64,000 nucleotides of DNA from Cyclina sinensis. Taxonomy: Eukaryota > Mollusca > Bivalvia > Venerida > Veneridae. The notes below the pieces were generated by a model that searched no databases, had not been told where the DNA came from, and saw only the letters and a program-made list of their open reading frames with translations. A program made the translations under genes and the position numbers. The stretch covers positions 38,533,241 to 38,597,240 of the forward strand of contig JAAONU010000016.1 of NCBI GenBank assembly GCA_012932295.1, read 5' to 3'. Below are positions 36,481 through 50,839 of this stretch, piece after piece (position 1 is the first letter of the stretch; every line of letters begins with the position of its first letter).

Positions 36481-38129
36481 CGAAAAAAATCCAGCTAAAA
36501 TGACTTTTGGTCACATATCTTCTAAAGGTCTTCAAGGCAAAACACTGCATGCCAGATCATTGAGAAAATAAGAGAAAATCTATAGTCTAAAATAGTTCAT
36601 TTTTCCCTACATGATATAAACTCCTGGGGATAAAGGACGGTTATTTAGAAAAATTCCATTTTATAAAGCTAAACTCTATTTGTTTCGAGGAATGATAATT
36701 TTTATCTATTATTTTTTTTCCATCTGTAATATCATGTACTATTTGTTATGTTTTTATAGGTCTACATATATCTTTCTGTTTTTGGTTAACATCTAAACTA
36801 TCAAACAACATACTGAAATATTTCTGATCAACAAATCATCTTGAAAGGCTATAAACTTTACCTTTATACAGTGCCATTAAACTCTAAACATAGACAAAGA
36901 CAAACAACTAAACCTGTTTCTTTATACCATACTCGTTCTTTGAACACCCTAACTATATATCATAAAATATATTATCTAAATAGACCAGAGGTTGCGGTTC
37001 AGCATGTAGTCTCGTCAAGGAGAAAAAATAGCCGATACACTATATCAGAACCTAGTAAAATAATATGCGAATTATAAAAAAATATAGAAGTTTTTATGTC
37101 TTTCTTATCCCCCTTTTTCTTGATGATTTTCTTGTTTCAGAAATGTTCAAATGTTAAACTTTCTTGAAAGACATGAGGTATAAAACTCAAAAGAAAGGAG
37201 AATGGAGTCTATGATTTTAAAACCTTATAATCTTTTGTGTCTTAACATGTTAGTCAAGCAGTGATAAAAATATTTTGTCGCACAAGATTCATTCGCATTC
37301 AGTATTATTTCATTTTAATTTCATGTCTTTAAATACTGTAAAAGTTTCGAATAGCTTTTTTGATATCAATTCAAGCGTTAAAAGAATGTTTTTTTTTTTA
37401 CAGAGAATCTGTGAAAAAAGATTTTTCAATTTAAGGCTTAACAACAAAATTTCTTTTGCATGTTAACATCACGCCTTGAAATATTTTGTAGCAATGAATA
37501 TTTCATTATCAAAATATCAGCAGTCAATTTGCTTTTCATTCTCGGAATATGTTATTTAAATAATTAGAATGATCAGGGTGCTGAAAACATGGTGTCTAAA
37601 TAAACTTCAGAAAATATAACGAATGTCTTGACAAGGTTTTATCCTGCATGTCATGTACATATTGCTATAACATGACTCTTAAATCAGCCAAATGGCTATT
37701 CTAGGCATATGTTTTGTATTATCTTTTTTTCCACAGGATGATTACTGATATATGATATTTCACAAGGACAGTTCTGTATGACTGATCATAAGAAATTGTA
37801 AACTCATGTTAGGATACAGGGCTGCAAATAACACAAGAGACGATGGCGAATCCATAATTAATCTAGTTTTAGGAATAACTGCAAGTTTTGGTATGTTTAA
37901 GCTAAATATAAACAAAAGCTACGTTGTAAGTGACAAATACCCCTGAAGGATATTGTCTACGAAAACGTGTTCGGTTTGAAGCCGTGAAATGACAAACCTG
38001 TTCTGTGGGAATGCCTTTAATTTAGTTCACTCAAGCATCCATCTAAATAATTGACTAAAGTTCCAAATTACAAACAGAAACAAAAAGATGCAAATAATTC
38101 TAAAAATCACTAAAATATTTAAAACAAAG
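36481..38129. other. No gene identified
   Basis: AT-rich. A strong polypyrimidine acceptor (TTTTCTTGTTTCAG, to 37139) is followed by a short open stretch (NVQMLNFLERHE) and a poor donor at 37177; it is too weak to annotate as an exon. Confidence 0.35.
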
Positions 38130-38800
38130 CTGAAACAAACAAAAAGGTAGGCAGTGTTCAGTGTATTTATCGGTACAGACAGCCAGACAGACAGAAGTTT
38201 TATACTGCCATGACACGAGGAACTTATGTTAAGTTTTTTTAAATCCAGAGATGTACCAATTAGTTACAGAACGAACACATTCAATAAGTAAGTAGTGTTC
38301 TGTGTTAGTTGACAGGGTGGCTATATATATAGCCAAATGGACAGACGGACGGATTGTTTGCGACAGACTGCCTCTATCTGCCAAGTTATAACAAACTCTT
38401 TTGAAGTATTCTAGAGGTACAGAGCGGACAGGAACAGAAAGGTTTGCAGTATTCTGTATAATTTGGGCAATGATGACCTTGACCTTTAAATCAGTGTCTT
38501 GTACGTGACATGTTGTCTTTGTTTTTCTCTTCTGTAAAGAGGTCTGTTTACATTTGTCGGCTGACACTTTTGACAAATATGACGTCATAGCTCTCACTGT
38601 TTAGACTGTCTTGCGCGGACTATCGTTTAAGACAAAGACTGCGACATTGTAGCGACATCGATCTAGCGACACTCCTCACAAAACAGACGTACGACATTGT
38701 CGAAAACGGCTGCGACCAAAAATTGTAGTACATTGCAACATGCAACGGACTGACGGATGATGCGATCAATATATGATCGTCTCCGGGGCATAAAACATTT
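38130..38800. repeat. Degenerate tandem repeat plus GC-rich repeat tail
   Basis: Three diverged units spaced ~145 bases (landmark AGTGTTCWGTGT near 38150, 38293 and 38440) are followed by a GC-richer block with GCGACATTGTAGCGACAT and CGGACTGACGGATGATGCG, then CTCCGGGGCATAAAACA. The final part resembles the GGACGGA...GCATAAAA tails of other repeats here. A 122-codon minus-strand frame crosses the units and is treated as repeat-derived. Confidence 0.55.
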
Positions 38801-41800
38801 TTTTCTTTTAAAGTCCATATCTGTAACTATATAACACAAACATTTATGTCGTGTACTTGTCTAAAGAACAGACTGCCTTCTATCCTCTTTCAACTAAAAA
38901 AGTTAAAAAGAAATGTACAAACTTACACGCCATCAATAATTTCATGATTATTTAAAAAAAAAAAACAACAACAACAAACAAACAACAACAGGAAAATTAG
39001 AATTAACACTGTGCTGTTTTACAAAACCTCTCAGGCATTTAAACACATAAAAATGAACTTGATCTAATATTGTGATAGATATGGCACATATTTTAATAGA
39101 TAGTTTTAAGGGCAAAAATAATATTCTTATATCAGAATTATCAACTATATAAAATTGCATAATAATGCGACAGTCAGACAAATAAACAAAACCAATTATA
39201 TTCCATTCTGGAATAGCCTAGTTAATTGATAGTTACTTCTGATTCTGTAATGTTGTGTTTCCTGTATGCTTCTTGCGTACGATTACTATTTATATCAAAA
39301 ATATATATCGTCTGTACAAATACAACTGATTGGCATTTTACTTATAATCTAGCAGTGCATTTTTCATCTTTTATAGTGACAAATACAATAAGCATTGAAA
39401 CTAACCCCTGAGTTAATGTTATTTTATTATCAGTAATAAGCAAGAACTTTGCACCCCTAGTATCATAAGACGTCTGGTTATTTGGAAAATGATGATAAAA
39501 CTCATATAATCCACATATTGTACGTATATTAACATGCTATTTAGCTGTCTTAACTGTCTATTGGTTTGTAAACAGAATTTGCCTTGAAAGAAAAATTGCG
39601 TCTCCCGAAAGAAATAGCGAAAATTTATGTCTACCATCAAAATGTTTTTTTCTTCTTCAAAATACAGCTGAGTCTCAAATCAAGATGTACTAACCAAATG
39701 GAAGTCAGTTCAATTTAAATCAAAGATAGTCGACTTTTAATTCTTTCAAAAATATATGCCTGTATTTTTCTTAATATAGAACATGACTTTAAAAAGTAAT
39801 ATTATCTATAGATTTTATGATTTAGTTTTTTTTCAGGAATGACTTTCATTGAGGTTTCTTTAAAATTCAGAATAAAATTAAGGCAAATGAGGCATTTTAC
39901 AGATATGTCTGAATTATATCTTCTTGATATAAATGGATATTTTTTCTAATGGCAGTACACTATATAGATAATTATTAACTTAAGGAAAAAAACGATTTAA
40001 GCTCATATTCTGTACGGATTACCTTAAGCAATTATTACTTCCTGTCAGATTTAAAAATCGAAATGAGAACGGACTTAAATATATAGAGTTATAATCTATC
40101 TATTTTGGTATCTACTTAATTTTTTTTTGTTCTTCCAAATTAATCGCAGTAACAGTTTCTTTCGCAATTACACAGAAATTTACACATTAAATAGTTACAC
40201 GTCTTCCGCTTATACGCTCAACTAACTAGTGCAGTGTGCAGATTTGTCTGCTTTGTTTACTACTATTACGCTACAACATTTCTAACATATATCAAACTTG
40301 TGTGATTACTTCTTCTTTTAAGCCTTTAAATCTTGGAAAAAGTAAAATGCTGAAAAAATATGACCGACGCTATAATAGGAATGGAAACACAAGTCAGATC
40401 TGCATGAATAAAACCCCATCCAGTTTAAGGATAAATGGGATTTAAGCTATTATTACACTTACACCCGCAAGTCTTCGTCAAGACAGAACATCCTTTCTTT
40501 CCTGTTGGTAACATCATGATGTAATACATTTTCTCATGAAGTCTGTCTAGAAGATACTTAAATTCCAGACAGGTATCAATCTTTGTAATGCGCAGTCAAG
40601 AGTGCAATCATTCATAAGAAAATAAAGCAGAATTTTCAACGTTTAGACACAAACATATGTAAGAGACAATTTAAAAAAACGTCACACGTAACAATACTTT
40701 GTAAAAGAAAACACTAGTGCAATCGCTTTTAAACAATAATATTACATTCTTTTTTTTTATTTCTTGGAAATCACAACGTTCCATCAAGACACCAACATCT
40801 TCATTTTTGCACAGGTTTTAAGCCCCCCCCTGAGATCAAACAGGTAAAAATAAAATACACAAACCTGGAAAGAATAGAAAAGGAAATATTTTGATGGTTC
40901 CGAGAGAATGTTTGCATCTGTTAAAACTTTGACGAAAGCCACGTGTACTAGAAATTCTGTAAGTGCAAAATAAATTTGTTTTTAAGCAGCCTCGACCAAA
41001 GGGCCAGACAGTAATACCTTGATAGGTAAAACATTAAAGTAATCTCTAAGAAATTCCTAGAGCTTTAAAAAAATCAAGACAAATTCTTTGTAAGTTGGTG
41101 TGTTTCAATATCATACAGGAGAGGAATTCTTAAAGACTGTCTGTCAGTTCAAAAGCAAATAACAAATAACAAAAGCAATCAAACCAGTACTGAACAGGAA
41201 GTTTAATTAAGATAGAGTTGTCTCTACTATATTGATATCATACTGTATTTACCTGACAATTTCTAGATATTGAGCTAATACTCACTTTATATCCATATTA
41301 ATTTATATTTCATCAATGAATACCGTGTCCACATTGTACAAGATTTGTTGCATTTGTATAGAATCAAATTCTCTGTTTAATGCAATTTTATTTTGTCTCT
41401 GAACAACGGAAACGAAATGATTAGTAGCTGGAGAGCAAAATGTCAACGCCATTAGAATGGTTCATGTAGAAATTATTGAATAAATTTAAAAATAGTCAAT
41501 TAAGCAATGCCAATACTGAATAAAATATCATACTCGGACCAGTTAAGTTTCATCTGAAAATTGAATTGAGATTTATTTGATTTTTTCCCCATTGATTTAT
41601 GCAAAAGAATATGATTTATATAAGCATATAATGTTGAGGTAATGATTGTTAGTGATTTATAACACTGTTCTAATTTGTTTTAATTTTTATGCACATGACA
41701 AGCCATGGCAACGTCATTTTTGGGTTTGTTTTATGGTATGAGAAAAAATGAGAAACTGGCTCATTAAGAGTGGTAATGCATATTTATTTAAATAATCGGA

Positions 41801-42689
41801 ACATCTTTGTAACAGTTGCCTTACTGTTCATCTGCTAACTTTCGAACGTTTACGATAAAAATTGATACAATTTACAATAACTGGAACACATATTTATGAC
41901 GAATGGCATCTGGCCAACTTCCTCAAACATTTTAAATTAAATACAAATTCGTTCATGTGTTTGATAGCAAGATATTTCAGCCGTTTCTCCAGTGTTAATC
42001 TAAATCCTTTAAATTACATTTTGTTTTTGTCACTTCAATTTTCTTTTACTGTTTTTCCTACCGCGTTTATTTCTTGTTTTGGTATAGATTTAACATAACA
42101 ATAAAAACTTAAATCAGCTAAATCATGACTCCTGTTGTCAAGCATTGGTTTTCAGATGGCTGAAAACGTGAAAGCTCCTAATACATAATGTTCTGTTTAT
42201 TTATTTGTTTAGTGTTCCTAAACCTATTAGATGTCTGACCTAGTTAAGAACCGTATTCATTTCATACACGCTCATAGATTGATAGTAAGACTCTAACTTA
42301 ATACAAATTTCCGTTTCCGTAAATATGCCCATATAATTTTCTTATAGATTTTCCAGAAATAAAAAAATGACACAATAAATGACGGATAAACCTTAAGGAA
42401 ATTAAAAGCCTAAACACTGCTCGGAAAACGTGGACAACAGAACACGAAAAAGCAATTATACAGCAACAATAGAAAAGTGTGTAGACCAGGAATGTACGGA
42501 AGGTTAGTTCTGGACATTATCAAAAAGAGAAATTATTTTAAGTAAGTTAAAAGTTTTATGGCAATATTTCCCGTAGGATGGTCTTTTAATCTCGTATTTG
42601 TCTCATGTTTCCCATTTACAAACGATAAGATATAAAAAAAAACATTTTCCTAAGAAAAGGAAAAAAGAACAAAAGGTACATGCTGGTTA
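38801..42689. other. No gene identified; one weak exon candidate
   Basis: AT-rich sequence. On the minus strand 40501-40463 (39 bp) has acceptor TACCAACAG and donor GTAAGTG and reads KERMFCLDEDLR; no partner exon was found. On the plus strand ATG at 40912 gives MFASVKTLTKATCTRNS before GTAAGTG. Both could be chance. Confidence 0.3.
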
Positions 42690-43800
42690 TATATCGCTCA
42701 CCTGAGTATCATTGCTATTCTCAGCACATCAATGTATTCAACAAATCAGCAAGTGCAGCATACTCAGATACCGACAGTTATGATCACTTTATGTGAAGTT
42801 TCTAGAAAAGTTCGAATGTGCGAGCAAAATTATGCATATACTTAAAATTTAAATTCCGAAGTTAAGAAAACAAGGGAATAAGTCAATGTAAAGTTAAAGT
42901 TGTAATCTGTGTGCAAAACTGTACATGATTTAAACATCTTTGGTACAAAACTACTTTGGAGTTCTAAAACCCAATTGTTTATGACAGAAAAAAAATATTA
43001 TATTCGGTACTTTACTGATCCCCAGTGCTAGGTCAGTTTTAACCCATATTTTTAATAATGTTGGTACAAAATCACTAGTCAATGCTACATACCAAATATC
43101 AAAGCTATATAATTGACAGTTTTAGAGAAGAGTCTAAAAATCTTAAATTATTTAAATGAGTGATCCCCAGGGCAGGGTCACTTTTGACCCAAGATCTATG
43201 ATTTTAACTTTTTTTTTGGAGGACCATACCACAAAGCTACACATTATCAGCTCTTTTGATTTCTGACTAGAAGATTTTTTATTATTTTTTTCGAATAATC
43301 TTAGTGGAGAACTATTTAATAATATTTCATACCAAATATCTAGACTCAAGGACCTAAAGTTACAGAGAAGTTTTTAAAAGTTTTTCCTCAAAATAAGTAT
43401 GTTACAAACAATGACCGAAAGATCTCTATAAGTCTATGTAAAATTATCGGGCGGGGTTATTAACATCCAAGGGACAAAATTTGAACAATCTTGGTATAGG
43501 CTTACTAGACAGTGCTACACACCAAATTTTAAAGCCCCGGGACAAGTGATTTTAGACAAGAAGTTGTTTTTTTTAAAGTTCTTCGTTTAAGTTGCTACAG
43601 CAACAACAGATCTGCATGGAATGAAAGACTTCCTACAACTTAGGTAGAGCTTCATGTAAGAAACATCCAATATGCTAAGTTTCATTATTTTTGGCAGTGT
43701 CTGAGGATTGTCGTTTGAAACAATTTTTGATCGACGGAGGAACGGAAGGACGGACGCACACAATCATAAAAGCTCCTTTCGTGCCCAGGTTAGCTAAAAA
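42690..43800 (+). repeat. GTGACCC-type tandem-repeat element, third copy
   Basis: The head ATCGCTCACCTGAGTATC is at ~42698. Units carry GTGATCCCCAGGGCAGGGTC, TTTTGACCC and AATGCTACATACCAAATATC. The tail has CGGAGGAACGGAAGGACGGA and ends GTGCCCAGGTTAGCTAAAAA. The head AGCTCACCTGAG-like block and the tail CAGGTTAGCT are roughly inverted, suggesting terminal inverted repeats. Confidence 0.72.
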
Positions 43801-46800
43801 ACAAACAAATAAAATCTAACTTAATAAAATTTTGCTCTGTGTAAAAACGTGCAAGATACCAACACACGTTATCGTAGAATAAATGTCATCAATTTAATGG
43901 ACTTACAGATTGTATATGATTTGGGTAAACACAGAAACGATGACGTCAATGGAATGACATAATTTTAAATCTGATATGGTGTACTGAAATTTGAAACGTG
44001 AAAGTTTTAAATTTGCGCTTTATATATGGAGATGTCACGCAATTCTAAAATTGTATTCTACCTTTCTGTTAACAAAAAGTTTTCCTTTGCGAGTAAAACT
44101 ATCCAAGCTTATTTATATCGCCTTTGAAACACCGACCCAAATGAAACCAATCTACTGACAGGAGTGCCAGTTATATTCATCACTCTTACCCATTCAGTTC
44201 TGAGTGAACTGTAATATGTTTGCTTTAAATATCCTTGTCAAAGGACACTAGAATTCAATATCAAAACCTTTCCAACCAATTTTACATAAAGGTTAAACTT
44301 TATTCCCAATATCAAGAAACTTATGGAGTAAACAGTTAACAGAGGAAAAATTGGGTAACATATAACAATGTCTATTGAATCATCTTTTTCTTTGCTTCTT
44401 GAGAATGTTCTGAAGAAAATGGGACAATACATACGAAAGTAACTTTGATTTTCTCTAGAGATTTAAGGAATTTTTCTGTATTCATATTCAGTTTTCTGCT
44501 AGCTTCATAGAAATAATCAGTTATGAGCTCCTGTTACTGACTATAGTCTGAAACCAAATATGTGTGTCATGTTTAGTAGCAGTGAGTAGTTAAGCTGGAG
44601 TTTATCTGACAATAAAACAAAAACACTTTTAAGACGGTTCAACCAGAAAACATGAAGTTCAAAATATAATCGAGTCACACCCGTTTACAAATAAAAGTTA
44701 CAATATTGGGACAATTGTATTCCATTCGAATTCCTGGTATACTTTAAGAAATAAGCCAGTGGAAATCCCACGGGCAAAAATGGGATGACAACAAAACAGC
44801 CTATGTCAGCAACATTTGTATAGATTGTCAAACTCAGATTCCTGTCAATTATAAGGCAACAACGCCTTAGAGAAAAAAACACTTTGAATAATAGCTTTTA
44901 AAGATGTGTATTGTCATGAAATTACAAAATATGATTTTGTTTTGAATAGTTTAAGAAATGTTTTCATGAAAGTAAAACATGTTAGTTTTTTCGATTTTAA
45001 TAATCTTTTTTAAATTCTACGAAACCTGTCGTTAACAGTGACTACTTGCTATAGAATTTCACAAGAGAACTGATCATACAGACAGTAAAAGTATCTCAAA
45101 AAGGTTCTTAAAGCTTATATCAATGCCACTCGACGACTTCTTCCTGGATTCAAAACCAGTACTCGCGGCGAACGCGTGGAATGCAGTCAGTTTGAGTCAG
45201 TAGCATATTTTGACAATCTATAGATTCATCGTGGGATATCTGACAAAATTCTCACATTCAACTGACAAAAGAGGTTATATATGAGTATAAACTTGAACCA
45301 TTCAGCCTAAATAATAAATCTCTGCAAACATTGGCATAACACAGAGATAGATATGTTTTGACTGATCAACAACTTCGATAGGACACAGAAGTAAATTACA
45401 ACACTCTTCATAACATAAAGAAACAACTGACATTAAGAAAATAGTTCCGTCATATTCTGTAAATCGAGTTATCAAAATATTTAAGTTCAACCTAGTTCAA
45501 GTATCGTCATTGGTTTAAACCTCTTTGCATTGGAATTGCCTTAATACTGCTACAGATGTTTTTTTCAGTTCAACCTACTTAAAAAGTGTATATACCAGTA
45601 TGTTCTGAAAAAAGTCAATCTAAATTTTTAATGTAAACGCTATAATAAATCAGTACGCAATATAAATAAAAAGGATTCAAGCATAAAAAAGTGCCTATGT
45701 TAGAATTGTTTTATTATAACCTCTTTGTAAGAAGCCATTTCTTATTTATTTTAAAGATGGAAAAAGTCAAAGACTCACTGAAAGCTGGAAATTAAGATAA
45801 TGCAACAATTTGTAAAATGCAACAATATGTAATAATCTTTTCAAAGAAAAATCTTTTAGCAGACATTTGCATTTGTCCGTCGGCTATCATCGTATATATT
45901 CTATAAAGCTATCATTTGTCTGGATAATATCTGCAATTCATATGAGTATGACCTCAAGGTAAAATATTTACTGGCCTATATTTATAATAACATAAGTGCT
46001 ACTTAATACTTGAATTTCTATACAATCTTGCAGACTCAATGCAATTTAATCAAATTTCTTATTACACATGAGACCAGTGCAGATATTCAGATTGCTGGTA
46101 GCCAAGCAACTGAATATCCAAGACTAGCTCAGTGTGGACTGAGGTCATAAAAGGTTTCTAGACTATCAGTTTTCATTTAATATTGCATTTCTTCGATCCT
46201 AGGCAATCTGATTTCACCTTGACTTCCTATTTGCTGTATAGTGAAAGTAGGATCGCTGCTTAAATTTCACTGGTGGACAAAAAACTTTGCCATCTCATTG
46301 GTTACTTGCCACGGAAAGGAAAAGACATTCGGAAACAAGCACTTAGGCTTTATGACTCTAAACCTTAATGTAGTACATAGGTTTATAAGCATTTTCAATA
46401 CCTACACTTTGCACATTTGACCTTCACCAGAGAAAGGAAACGATGGCAAATTATCGTCAAAATGTCATACAGGTCGGATTCAACATTTTTATTTTTACCT
46501 TTTGTTCATGTAAAAACGTTTTCTGCGCGCGCATCCGTCCCGCCAAATTACATTACAATGCCAGTAACTTATCTGGTGCTGCAGTACTTGTACTCAAACT
46601 GTCAGTGTACACTTTTTCAGCTTTATGTGTCTATGTTCCACGGCCGAGTATCTTTTTTCACAAATGCTTTCATTATTTTGCTTAAAGGCTTTGTCTGTTC
46701 CATCTATTTTTCAGTTATGTATGTGGATACATCTAGAATTTGTCGTTTCAGAAGAAGTTCTATAAATTTCAATACGCTGGATGTATCTCAAGATTCCGAA

Positions 46801-47070
46801 ACACATTTTTGTTAAAATGGTGATTGTTATGAGTATTAAGTTCATCTTCAAGTCTTAAATTTCAGACAACTTTTAAATTCATGTTAGAAAATGAACATAG
46901 GCAGGAAATGAAAATAATTAAGTATAACTTATCTATATAATTTTAATAAATATTCTTAATAAAGATAAAACATACCGCCAAAGAAGGAAATTTGTTATGG
47001 AAATTTTACTAACACTGTATATGAATATTTGTAATGTCTTGAGAGGTAATCTATAGAAAATATGAAACAC

Positions 47071-47075
<5 letters not shown>

Positions 47076-47132
<57 letters not shown>
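47076..47132. repeat. (TA)n microsatellite
   Basis: Uninterrupted TA repeats for about 57 bases following ACACATTGAA. Confidence 0.97.
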
Positions 47133-47136
<4 letters not shown>

Positions 47137-49083
47137 TACATTTTGTTGCATTTTTTTGTCTCTAGGAATAATGATTCTATTTTGTTTATAACTGCGAAAT
47201 AAGCTCGATCACGCATATGCAGACTTAAAATGTCTGTAAAATATAAGCCAGCTAAGTACATGTTTCAGAAAAATTTAATATATGCATCGCTCGGTTTGAC
47301 TATTAAAGGTTTCATCATAAATGCAATTATCTCTAGGTGTCACCAACATCTTGGTTCCATAAATCTATTTAATAATGGTATGAAAGGTGGTTGCTACTTT
47401 AACTAGCTAAACTTAAATTGTTTGCATTTATAGTTGACTAAGTATGTCTAGATTTTAAAGAATTTTTTCATACAGTTAGAGCAAGCGTTAGGAAGAGACC
47501 TTTTTCTTCAGCCATTGTACAACCGGCTTGGTTAAAAAGTTAACAAATATTAAAAGTCCGTAGTTCTTTCTTATCCAATTGAATTTCGATTGCAAAACAC
47601 TATCAGATTTGCCCAGACTGTTTAAGGTATACAACATTAGACCCAGATTTCCATAAACAAAGCAATCCCATTTGGATAAGATATAGTAAATCTAGGTTAC
47701 TTGATATACACCTACAAGTCTGGCCAATGACAGTAAACCATTTCATTCCTGTCAGATACTTCTTGATAAAAGACATTTTCTCATGCATTCAGTTATTCAG
47801 TTTGGAGGTATTCGAATTTCCAGACATAGTGCATTCACACGCAGGCATTAGAAAAGTCAAGTTTTGTGTCTGTATCATTATTTCTACATAATTATTTTCA
47901 ACAGAGTTCAAAAGGCAAACAATTAAAAAAAAAAAAAACTGGACATGCCTCTCCTTCTAACAAATGACACATACACACGACGACGATGATATTTTAATTT
48001 CTACTAGACATACAATTTAGAAGTATCCTCTGCTCTTTTTCATCACTAAACGTTACCATTTTACTGATTTAGCTATCTAAACATAAAGCGTAGATTTAGG
48101 CATTTTATCAACTGTATCCCCTGTCTTGCAATGTTTGCAAATGGGAGTGTAGATATTCTAACTAGATTATTCGTTCTTCTAAAATGCTTCAAAAGGTTAA
48201 TATAACATTAAGGCAACCGCACTATGTGACTTCAAAAGCAGTAAGTCAGAAAATGTTTATATTGTGAGAATGTTTAAATATGATTTCGATAGATATTGAG
48301 AAATCCATGCAAATCAGTAAATTGTAATGGAATCCCTCGGGCATTGCAGGATAAATTTCAATCAGAAAAACCTTATTCCGCATACCTTTCATAACATACA
48401 AAATGGTTCTATAATTTTAGTCCTGCAACACTCCAATGTATTTTATACTTGAAACGACTTTGTGGTAGGGGAGGGCGGCGCAAGAGTGTATTCAATGAAA
48501 AAATACAGTGTCTGTTGCTATATTTAAATGTCACTCAAACATTTTTTTTATTTGACTGAACATTTTTGTTTCATTCGAGCTTTGAAAAAAAAACTTTGTG
48601 TAAAAACCTGTTCAAATTGAATTGTCGCGGAAAAAGAAGTCGATTATGGTTAATGTCAACTTTGACAATAACGTGTGTTCTCCAGCACTTGTACTCCAAC
48701 ATTTTCTGTGGATAAGTGTTTTCTCAGCGACGAAAAAAGTACATCTGGACTTAGCAACAATTCTTCAAAGGTAGTAATTATGATGGAAATAAGTGCAATC
48801 GTGTGGAATTGTTCATCATAATATTAGCTGTAGGAACCAATATAATTGTTATATGCTGTCACACAAAATAAGTACTGTCGTCTGCACTTGGAACTGTGGT
48901 AGGAAGTTGTGTCCGGAATAGAGGGTTTGCTTGTTTGTCTGCAAATGGAAAAAAAGTTTTTCGACTAAGAAGTATTTAGTATTTTATCTTTTATTTTTAA
49001 ATATGCGTTTGTTTTGTGAAAACAATTATTGATAGTATCCATCCATCGAAAGGATATTCATTATAGCATCTTCTTTATAATGA

Positions 49084-49110
49084 TGATAATAATAATAATA
49101 ATAATAATAA
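49084..49110. repeat. (AAT)n microsatellite
   Basis: Nine units of TAA/AAT preceded by TGATGA. Confidence 0.95.
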
Positions 49111-50349
49111 AAAGAATGAATAAAATAAAGAAGTAAAAATAAATGTGAAGTTCAGAGAAAAGCTTTTTTGTACCTATGTAATCTTCAATTCATTTCGTTT
49201 AAAAGAAAAGAATGCAAATGCTGTTTGTATGAATAATCGATAACAGATTAAAAATGTAAGTGATACTTAAATCCATGTCAACGGTAAATTTCACAAAGCC
49301 GACTTTAAAAATGCATAAAAATTACTTTAACCTATGTACTATTCCAACTCGAATATTTTGAGGCTATATTTCAGTTTTTAATTCACGGAAGTAGCGCACA
49401 AACATATTAATTGAATAGTTTAGACAGAAATGGCTATTTTTACGTTAACGACTAAATCCTACCGAATTTACTTAAAGCTTTCTTTCGATATACTGAAAAA
49501 CAACATTCTAGAATAATGATAAAAACTGTAAGAAGCCCCGGCAAAACAAATGACGTTTAATTCATGTATTTAGAAATGTATAGATATAATATCTGCATTC
49601 AAAATAAATTCATTGCGGAATAAAAAATATTAACTTTATCTGAAAAGAAACGCAGACATGAGAAAAAAGATACAATTTATTCAATGTAGACTGCTGTCCT
49701 TTTCTGTTAGACACAATGATATGATTTTATAAATTGTTAAAGTGGTTTTAATTTCTTAACCCTCGCTTCGTTAATGTGATGGTTTTGAAATATGACGTTA
49801 AGAAGTGTTCACTACTCTAGGAATTTTTCAGCTTTGCAAGTGGCAATTGTTCTTTTTCCAATATTAGTTTTATTCCATTTGAATAGAACAGTCTGAAAGG
49901 ATGTATACAATATCAGCGAACCATAAATTGCTTTAAGGACATTCCATAGGCTATGGCAAAATTTGAATATGTCTTGCTCACGTTTACGTTTTGTAGTGGA
50001 AGATCATTAAAATCCTGCTCAAAAATTACTGTTACGTAGAAAACAATATCATTCTATTTATTAAAACCGGAAAGGGGCTTATATAACCATAGCAGGTCAG
50101 ATGTCATATTAGACAAATCAATTATGCCATCTTAAGTAAAGGGTACGAAAAAAGGATATATCTTTTCTTTCCATGAACATTTGTTAATGAAAATCAAGTC
50201 ATATATGTCCGATTATACTTCAACACATTTTCTGTTTGTTTTCTCAACTTCTGTCTGTACTATGTGAAACAAACTTAGGTGTTTGTTCCTAAGATAATGC
50301 ATGGAAGAAAATGAAGCCAATAACCTGCACGACTGTTTCCATACTTTAA

Positions 50350-50830
50350 ACAGTATAAACAAGAAATATCTTTAAAACAGATGGTCGGCAAGTGTGCTGT
50401 ACAAAATGAATGCCCCATGGTTTCCCGACATTGGCAAATATTGAACACGACTAGTAATCGAATGTCCTGTTTCCATAACAGTTAAGGCAATAAACAAAAT
50501 AAGTTGAGTTTAATGCTAAAAGTGTCAATTTCATTTCCAATGAAATAAATTTAATATTTGGTCATAATTATTATATATTTATTCCATTTAGTATAATTTT
50601 TCATGGTTATAACATTTTGATATTTACTTTACGGCTGTATTTATGTAATTATTATTGCATTATTTTCAGTCGCAATTAAATTAGCAATTACGAAATTTGC
50701 CCTAACATTCCATAACAGTAACACTTTTAACCAATTTCAGCTGAAGATTGTGTATCCAACCAGTTGATTCGTTACAAAATCGATTTTAATACAAATATTT
50801 CAAATAGCCACGATTAATGTCTCAATTTTA
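50350..50830 (+). repeat. Dispersed repeat, copy 2 (pair at 33885-34360)
   Basis: It matches the copy at 33885 in order and orientation: AACAAGAAATATCTTTAAAA, GACATTGGCAAAT, TCGAATGTCC, TTCATGGTTATAAC and ATTATTTTCAG. It lies immediately upstream of the duplicated block at 50840. Confidence 0.75.
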
Positions 50831-50839
50831 TATCGTACA

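Larger units (their letters stand above)
43801..50349. other. No gene identified
   Basis: AT-rich sequence with two microsatellites (47076-47132 and 49084-49110). An open frame of 132 codons at 46417-46815 (plus) overlaps a second open frame of 80 codons; neither has a recognisable domain, and they are likely chance. A small GC-richer patch at 45124-45205 opens with MPLDDFFLDSKPVLAANAW but lacks splice signals. Confidence 0.4.

Noticed and set aside
38229..38597. 122-codon minus-strand frame
   Set aside because: It spans diverged tandem units spaced ~145 bp and the GC-richer repeat tail; no recognisable domain.
46417..46815. 132-codon open frame, the longest in the window
   Set aside because: Composition is unlike a folded protein (many Phe, Tyr, Cys, Ser), a second 80-codon frame overlaps it out of phase, and there is no domain or splice support.
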